Below are positions 34,643 to 39,273 of a stretch of DNA of 39,273 nucleotides, in pieces. Location: NCBI GenBank assembly GCA_017937385.1, contig JAGBDR010000019.1, positions 1-39,273 of the forward strand, read 5' to 3'. Below the pieces are notes generated by a model. That model saw nothing but the letters and a program-made list of their open reading frames with translations, did no database searches and had not been told where the DNA came from. The first letter of the stretch is position 1, and the number at the start of each line of letters is the position of its first letter. Source of the DNA: Parabacteroides sp. (GTDB taxonomy: Bacteria > Bacteroidota > Bacteroidia > Bacteroidales > Tannerellaceae). A program made the translations under genes and the position numbers.

Positions 34643-35428
34643 TTATTTCGTTAATGTCACTATCAGGGAGGCGATGGAAACCAGGATCGAAGCGGCAGAC
34701 AACCACACGCCCACCGAGTTGTTCTGGTTGATCTCGCTCTGTCCCGCCTTCGCCTTGTTCGGCTCGACATACACAATATCGTTCTGTTGCAAATAATAGC
34801 AAGGAGAATTGAAGATATCGGCCGACCGGAGGTCGTGGAACAGAATCGTCCGCTTCCCGTCCTTCTCGCGGATCACAGCAACCCGGTCCCGTCGTCCGTA
34901 GATCGTCAGGTCGCCCGCCATACTCAGGGCTTCCATCAGGGTGATGCGGTCGCCGGAGATATTGAACGATCCCGGACGGTTCACTTCGCCCATCACCGCC
35001 ACCTTGTAGTTCAGGAACTGGACCGTCACGATCGGGTCCTTGATCAGGTCCTCTTCGATCAGGCGTTGCTTGATCAGGTCGGTCAACTGCAAACGGGTCA
35101 GTCCCGCCACGTGCAGTTTGCCGAGGATCGGAAAGTCGATGTCTCCGTTGGTATCCACCAGATAGCCCAAGACACGCTGTTGGGGCGCGCTCTGGCTACC
35201 GATCTGGTAGGACACCATCGGCATGTTGAACGGCAACGCCAATTCCGGATTCTTACTGTTCACCATGATCGCCAGCAAATCGTCGTCATGGATATACACC
35301 TCATATTTCTGCTGGATATCCTGTTGCTTCAACGGCACGACATCCTGCAGATAAACCACCTTCTTGGAAGATGCGCAGGCGGTACAGAGTACCACCACGC
35401 ACATCAACATATAATTCCAGATTCTCAC
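34643..35428 (-). CDS. Wza-like polysaccharide export lipoprotein
   Basis: This is a 261-residue outer-membrane auxiliary (OPX) protein. The signal peptide has a lipobox CTAC, acylated at C18. The poly-export domain (YEVYIHDDDLLAIMVNSKNPEL ... VDTNGDIDFPILGKLHVAGLT) is followed by an SLBB domain (VAVMGEVNRPGSFNISGDRITLMEALSMAGDL). The last 20 residues are one hydrophobic helix (VWLSAASILVSIASLIVTLTK), as in short Bacteroidota forms. At 261 residues it is shorter than E. coli Wza (379). The stop is 12 bp before the kinase gene. Confidence 0.94.
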   Translation of the reverse strand: MRIWNYMLMCVVVLCTACASSKKVVYLQDVVPLKQQDIQQKYEVYIHDDDLLAIMVNSKNPELALPFNMPMVSYQIGSQSAPQQRVLGYLVDTNGDIDFPILGKLHVAGLTRLQLTDLIKQRLIEEDLIKDPIVTVQFLNYKVAVMGEVNRPGSFNISGDRITLMEALSMAGDLTIYGRRDRVAVIREKDGKRTILFHDLRSADIFNSPCYYLQQNDIVYVEPNKAKAGQSEINQNNSVGVWLSAASILVSIASLIVTLTK

Positions 35429-35460
35429 GCTTCTTTTCGATTAAAATAAACCATTACGAA

Positions 35461-36699
35461 TTAGTGGATAGAACCGCCGGAGTGTCCCGGGTGGCTTGCC
35501 CCGTATTCATAAGAGATACGCGGAGTGCATCCCAAATAGTTCACGATCTCGACAGAGGCCTTCACGTATTGCAAACGATAGAATACACCGAATGAAATCG
35601 TGGACGTACGGGTCGTTTCGACAAAATCGACCGTCATCTTCATATCGCCGCTCACCTGCGCCTTACCCAATGAAACGGTCGATTCGCGGACAGCCGATGC
35701 CGTTCCCTGGATTTTTACCAACGAACGTTCCAAAGAGGCGGCCAACGCACGGACATCGGATGAGCTCAACCCTGAAAACGCATTGCTCAACTGGGCTTCC
35801 AGACTTCCGCTCACTTCCCAGCCCGAACGCTGTGTCATCGTGATTTCCTGTTCTACAGCATTCATCTTGCCCAAATTGTCAATCACAGCCGTAGACACCG
35901 TGTTTTCACGGACCTGTCCCAAACGAACCTCACAAAGCGGGCCGAACGCATGATTGGAGAAATGGTTCATTTCAGCCACATACGCATTCTTGGCAGCATC
36001 GTAAGAGGCATCTCCTTCTTCCACCCAAGTGCCGTTCTTTTCAGTCCAATGTTTTACGTCGGCAAAATAGATGTCCGAAGAGGTACCGTTCTTGACGGAA
36101 ACCACAACCGGTTTTTCAAAGACCTGTCCGTCAGGCGTACATTGCAGGGTGGACAAGCTCAACTGGTTAGCGCTCAGACCGGCACCCGGCGTATATTCCG
36201 TAATGGAGATCTCCGCGTTTTCCTTCAAGGCATCGGCGGGAATGCTCAAGGTCGAAATCTCTTTCGAGGCTTCCACCAGTTCCATACCGTCCGAACCGAC
36301 AGTCACCGAAGGATTCGCTTTCGTCAGATCCTGGTTCAAAGCGACCACGGCATTCGCCTTCGCGCCCGAAGCGATCTCGGCAGCGGAAGTAACGGTCACG
36401 AACCCCTCCTTCGAAAATTCCACCTTATAAGCCCCTGTCGCTTTCACAGCCAACAGGAAAGCTCCGCCGGCCCCGGAAGTCGTTTCGGCGCCATTGGTCT
36501 TCACCGTGACCCCTTCCAGTCCGTTCGTACCGTCCGTCACAAAACCGGCGATGTAATAACCGCCCTTTTCCAACGGGTTCTCTACAATTTCGGGAGTCGG
36601 TTCGTCATCATCACTACAACCAACAAATCCCACACTCAACGTCGCAGCCAAGCCCATAGCCAGCACTGCGCTCCACAAACTACTCTTTTTCATACTCAT
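35461..36699 (-). CDS. Lipoprotein with carboxypeptidase-like regulatory domain in the export operon
   Basis: This is a 412-residue protein. The signal peptide ends in lipobox GFVGC with C28 acylated, then SDDDEPTPEI, an acidic tail that in Bacteroidota marks lipoproteins for surface display. Residues about 46-120 are a carboxypeptidase D-like beta-sandwich (YYIAGFVTDGTNGLEGVTVKTNG). A second region (LSIPADALKENAEISITEY ... FEKPVVVSVKNG) resembles a ZU5-type domain. The C-terminal third is unassigned. The position between yjbH and wza suggests a role in polysaccharide export or retention at the surface; this is inference. ATGs at 36699 and 36693 are both possible. Confidence 0.82.
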   Translation of the reverse strand: MSMKKSSLWSAVLAMGLAATLSVGFVGCSDDDEPTPEIVENPLEKGGYYIAGFVTDGTNGLEGVTVKTNGAETTSGAGGAFLLAVKATGAYKVEFSKEGFVTVTSAAEIASGAKANAVVALNQDLTKANPSVTVGSDGMELVEASKEISTLSIPADALKENAEISITEYTPGAGLSANQLSLSTLQCTPDGQVFEKPVVVSVKNGTSSDIYFADVKHWTEKNGTWVEEGDASYDAAKNAYVAEMNHFSNHAFGPLCEVRLGQVRENTVSTAVIDNLGKMNAVEQEITMTQRSGWEVSGSLEAQLSNAFSGLSSSDVRALAASLERSLVKIQGTASAVRESTVSLGKAQVSGDMKMTVDFVETTRTSTISFGVFYRLQYVKASVEIVNYLGCTPRISYEYGASHPGHSGGSIH

Positions 36700-36742
36700 T
36701 AAAAATTAGAAATATTACACAATAAAATCAGTCATAACCCAC

Positions 36743-36782
36743 ATAAATCATAATTCATAATTCATAAATCATAATTCTCATA
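36743..36782. repeat. AATTATGA micro-repeats across the yjbH stop codon
   Basis: Four to five copies of an 8-10-base motif (CATAATT / CATAAAT) occur in tandem. The yjbH stop codon (36762-36764) lies inside, so the last residues ENYDL are encoded by the repeat. Confidence 0.8.
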
Positions 36783-38297
36783 TTCCACCCCTCCCCCCTC
36801 ATCCGGACGGCTCTCATACCCCTGTCCAAGCCTCCGATAGAAATATTCCAGTCCGCTCTGTCCCGAATATTCCATCTGGTAATAATCCGGCAGGCGCACC
36901 CGCATCTTGCTCGACCGGCCCCACTGCGGCAACGGGACAGCAAAATGGAAACCGCCGTTCACCTCGCCCCCCGTGCAGAGAGCATACAAGCCCGCCATCG
37001 TCCGGCCGAAATGCCGGATACAATCCACACGTACCCCCTGGTCGCCATAGATATAGCGGTGCAAGCCGACACGGAAATCCAGCCCCAAACGCTTCTCGCG
37101 GAAACGGGCCTCCACAGCCCCGCTCACCCGCTTCCAGGTAGACACCTGCCATTTGCCCTCGTAGAAGGTGGACGAGCCGGTCACACCCCCTTCCACGCCG
37201 AACAACCAACGGCCGTCCGGCGTGGCATAGCGCAATTTCAGGTCCGCCCCCATCCGGTTGTTCGTGAAGTTGCCGACCGACACCCGCCCGAACGCCCCTC
37301 CGGGCAACCCGAACTCCTGGCTCAGGGTCAGCACCCCGGCCCGGACATAGTCCATCTGCCCGACCAGGTTGTTCCAGACCGGCAGAATCACCTGCCCGAC
37401 GAAAGCCGCCCCTTTCCAGAGCCGCGCCTCCACAGCCGGAGCGATATTGATCTCGGCCCCGTAGATTTTGTCGAGCCACGAGTTCGTCAGCCGGATCTGC
37501 GGATAAAGCACCAGCTCCACCCGTCCGTCCCAAGGCAACCGGACCTCCTCGGGCCGGAACACACGCGACCGGGGGGTCAGTTCATACCGGATTCCGCCCG
37601 CTACCGCCTTGAAATCGTAGCAATAGGCATACAAGGAAAAATGGCTGAACAACCGCGCCGACAACCCCACGTTCACCACCTTCGAATCATACTCCGCCAG
37701 CAACGCAAGCGGTTCCAGGAATGCCGAACGGTAGCTCACCCCGCCGAACACCCCTCTGTGCTCGCTCTTGCTGCGGAAAGGCACGTGCCCTCCCACCGTC
37801 ACGCCGATGTCGTGGCCGTAAAAGCCGAAATGCTTCGTCCCGACCGCATAGACGGAAGAGAAATAACGGTTCCCGCCCGAATCCTGGAAAGGGTTCAGTT
37901 CACGGGTCGTCAGCAAATCATTCGAACCGACCACGACCGACGGCCACCATTTCCCCTCCTTCAACGGACGCAGGCGGAGCGAAACCGAGCGATCCTGGTT
38001 CCAGGTGCCGGTGCTTTCGACCTTCAACAGCGTACACCGGTATGCCACCTCCATAAAAGGCAGGAAGGTCAGGTTCACGAAATAGTTTCCTGAGTTATAG
38101 CCCCACTCCCGGGGCAACATCTCCTGAGGCAGGTAATTCCCGCCCGCCATGAACGTGCCGTCCTCCTGCATGTCTGCCGAAGGGATGTTCAACAGGCCGG
38201 AGACACCCAACGAGCGTTGGGCAATGGACAATTGACAATGGACAATTGACAATGAAACGGCTATTGCCAACAAGGTTTTCTTTATTCTTTTTTCCAT
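36762..38297 (-). CDS. YjbH-domain outer-membrane exopolysaccharide protein
   Basis: This is a 511-residue beta-barrel protein of the YjbH family, linked to exopolysaccharide secretion. After the signal peptide, GVSGLLNIPSADMQEDGTF matches the conserved start of the YjbH domain. The rest is a long run of amphipathic strands typical of a large barrel (NYFVNLTFLPFMEVAYRC, HFGFYGHDIGVTVGG, LDFRVGLHRYIYG). It is the first gene of the export operon. The hydrophobic core of the signal peptide (LSIVHCQLSIA) is encoded by a TTGACAA-type micro-repeat at 38222-38254, and the C-terminus ENYDL by another repeat. In E. coli the yjbEFGH operon also makes an exopolysaccharide. Confidence 0.88.
   Translation of the reverse strand: MEKRIKKTLLAIAVSLSIVHCQLSIAQRSLGVSGLLNIPSADMQEDGTFMAGGNYLPQEMLPREWGYNSGNYFVNLTFLPFMEVAYRCTLLKVESTGTWNQDRSVSLRLRPLKEGKWWPSVVVGSNDLLTTRELNPFQDSGGNRYFSSVYAVGTKHFGFYGHDIGVTVGGHVPFRSKSEHRGVFGGVSYRSAFLEPLALLAEYDSKVVNVGLSARLFSHFSLYAYCYDFKAVAGGIRYELTPRSRVFRPEEVRLPWDGRVELVLYPQIRLTNSWLDKIYGAEINIAPAVEARLWKGAAFVGQVILPVWNNLVGQMDYVRAGVLTLSQEFGLPGGAFGRVSVGNFTNNRMGADLKLRYATPDGRWLFGVEGGVTGSSTFYEGKWQVSTWKRVSGAVEARFREKRLGLDFRVGLHRYIYGDQGVRVDCIRHFGRTMAGLYALCTGGEVNGGFHFAVPLPQWGRSSKMRVRLPDYYQMEYSGQSGLEYFYRRLGQGYESRPDEGGGVEYENYDL
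38222..38254. repeat. 14-bp TTGACAATGGACAA tandem repeat inside the yjbH signal sequence
   Basis: Just over two units of period 14 are present, each made of TTGACAA and TGGACAA halves. They belong to the same family as the repeat at 2978-3049 and are read as signal-peptide codons on the minus strand. Confidence 0.85.
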
Positions 38298-38679
38298 ATC
38301 ATTCCGTTATTATATTCCGCCCTCCAGAAGTTTCCTTATTTCCGGATGGCTACAAAATCAAAAGACTATCCGAATGAAGTAAACAATCTACCAGCTGAAC
38401 AGAAGAAAGTCCGGACTTCTCTTTAAACACTATCCTCAAATGAAGAAAAGAGCCATTTTCGGTTAAAAGAAGGGATAATACCACAGAAATTCTCATCTGT
38501 ATCTTTTATGATTTTGATGCAGTTACCCTGTCATTTACGTCTAAATCATTGTTTTTGGGAGGGAATCGTGTTTCCACAGAAAAACGGAAATTTTTGGTTA
38601 GTTGCCGAATGGACAACGTTCGCCTGCAAGGACTGCCCTTACTTCAATACACGGTGGGAGTATAGGGGAATGTAAAAAG
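38298..38679. other. Intergenic region between yjbH and wbuC
   Basis: About 380 bases without a credible gene. It should contain the promoter of the export operon, but no TAnnTTTG with a partner at 19-21 bases is evident on the minus strand. The sequence is moderately AT-rich with no clear repeats. Confidence 0.5.
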
Positions 38680-38755
38680 ACAACGAATTACACGGATTAT
38701 ACGATTTTTTTTTGAAGAGACAAAATTAATTCGTGTAATCCGTGAAATTCGTTGT
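38680..38755 (-). terminator. 25-bp inverted repeat and T-run after wbuC
   Basis: The arms 38680-38704 and 38731-38755 are complementary at 23 of 25 positions, around a 26-base loop that itself contains nine Ts. On the minus strand the stem begins 2 bases after the wbuC stop and is followed by CTTTTTACATT, as for an intrinsic terminator. The arm sequence (CACGGATTA, AATTCGT) resembles a motif I recall as widespread between Bacteroides genes. Confidence 0.8.
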
Positions 38756-38757
38756 TA

Positions 38758-39123
38758 TCATCTCGCCTGTGCCACATAAGCCCCATCCTTCGCCTCAAAA
38801 ATCGTACTAACCTCCTTCACCTCCACACTGTGCCACACGCCTAACGGGATCTGCACCCCGTACCGGCCTTCACGCGGACAAAGGGGCACCCGGGAAACCT
38901 CCGTGAACTTCCCTTCCTCAGCGGCCACTTCCTCATAAAGGACAACGTCCAGACAACCTTCTATACAGATCACCGTTTCAGCCGTTTCCGTATGTCGGTG
39001 GACAGGTACCTCAGTCTCCGGCTCCAACGCATTGAGCATCCGCTGACTCTGGTCGCCGGCAGAAGTACGCAAATCAAAATTCATACGCCGGCGTTCAGGC
39101 TCATCTGCAAATTTCCATGGCAC
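38758..39123 (-). CDS. WbuC-family cupin-fold metalloprotein
   Basis: This is a 121-residue protein with the WbuC pattern RRRMNFDLR ... QRMLNALEPETEVPVHRH, then the cupin strands ETVICIEGCLDVVLYEE and IPLGVWHSVEV. Histidines in VPVHRH and the later H of GVWHSV are the likely metal ligands. WbuC proteins occur in polysaccharide gene clusters and have no settled function. The start is GTG at 39123, with AAGGAAGG six bases upstream; the internal ATG at 39084 would cut off the conserved RRR segment. Most WbuC proteins are slightly longer at the N-terminus, and here a transposase gene ends 12 bp upstream, so the front may have been trimmed. Confidence 0.82.
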   Translation of the reverse strand: MPWKFADEPERRRMNFDLRTSAGDQSQRMLNALEPETEVPVHRHTETAETVICIEGCLDVVLYEEVAAEEGKFTEVSRVPLCPREGRYGVQIPLGVWHSVEVKEVSTIFEAKDGAYVAQAR

Positions 39124-39135
39124 GAAAAGCCTTCC

Positions 39136-39273
39136 TTAACCAAAGATAGTACAAAGTCGGTATAAGAAAAACGGCATATCCGCAATACCCCGCAGTTGCG
39201 CCCTAAAACCTTTAATCTTGGAATTAAGTGATTCAGCGGAGGCATTGGTAGAGCGGTTGATGAAGTAGTTCAG
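39136..39273 (-). CDS. 3' end of an ISL3-like transposase gene, cut by the window edge
   Basis: The minus strand is open from the window edge for 45 codons to TAA at 39138-39136. The peptide includes YFINRSTNASAESLNSKIK followed by FRAQLRG, then IADMPFFLYRLCTIFG. The A-E-S-x-N-x-K-I-K pattern with the catalytic-glutamate context is that of DDE transposases of the ISL3 (IS204/IS1001/IS1096/IS1165) type; Bacteroidota copies end in just this way. Nothing suggests damage in the visible part. The right inverted repeat should lie near 39124-39135 or further inside wbuC but cannot be identified without the other end. Confidence 0.85.
   Translation of the reverse strand: MNYFINRSTNASAESLNSKIKGFRAQLRGIADMPFFLYRLCTIFG
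39141..39148 (-). promoter_or_regulatory. Possible -7 element for wbuC inside the transposase 3' end
   Basis: TATCTTTG on the minus strand is a perfect TAnnTTTG, placed over the last codons of the transposase and 17 bases upstream of the GTG start. The upstream element is weak (TTTC at 39169-39166, 17 bases away). Confidence 0.35.

Overview
The window looks like a chromosome segment of a Bacteroidales bacterium, most likely a Parabacteroides-type gut member of the Bacteroidota. The evidence is the TAnnTTTG-type -7 promoter elements, weak ribosome binding sites, lipoproteins with an acidic stretch after the lipobox cysteine, a candidate type IX secretion sorting domain, and the families present (malic enzyme-phosphotransacetylase fusion, WbuC cupin, DUF368/PopT, YjbH, IS982- and ISL3-like transposase pieces). 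The genus is an inference; there is no rRNA here to fix it.

Layout. 1-700: a 22-bp palindromic tandem array, then a small HxH-rich membrane protein (-). 700-6023 (+): malic enzyme, MATE exporter, catalase, closed by a large bidirectional terminator. 6119-10923 (-): a compact operon tsaC, polyprenyl-phosphate sugar transferase, ClC chloride transporter with CBS domains, fmt. 11337-14753 (+): recJ-recQ. 14799-15989 (-): MFS exporter. 16252-22392: an AT-rich islet with three co-directional genes (EcsC-family membrane protein, 1036-residue beta-helix protein with a sorting tail, lipoprotein), bounded on one side by a 23-24-bp palindrome array and on the other by a structured-RNA candidate, a second 22-bp palindrome array, an ORF remnant and a perfect hairpin. 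22415-27084 (-): a four-gene operon radA, lipoprotein, outer-membrane barrel, FAD oxidoreductase. 27176-27331: a transposase N-terminal remnant. 27411-31513 (+): glnS, TPR protein, popT (DUF368). 31526-38297 (-): an exopolysaccharide export operon yjbH, lipoprotein, wza-like, wzc-like, ywqE-like. 38680-39273: a terminator, wbuC-like cupin gene and the 3' end of an ISL3-like transposase running off the window.

How it fits together. Most genes are housekeeping (tRNA charging and formylation, tRNA t6A synthesis, DNA repair, central carbon metabolism, oxidative defence). Surface-polysaccharide functions recur: an initiating sugar transferase, a Wza/Wzc/YwqE/YjbH export module without any glycosyltransferase beside it, and PopT, which recycles the lipid carrier. 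The most unusual material is non-coding: three arrays of short palindromes with a 22-24-bp period, AT-rich micro-repeats placed exactly at gene ends (in places forming coding sequence, including a signal peptide), and a candidate structured RNA of about 290 nt ending in a classical terminator.
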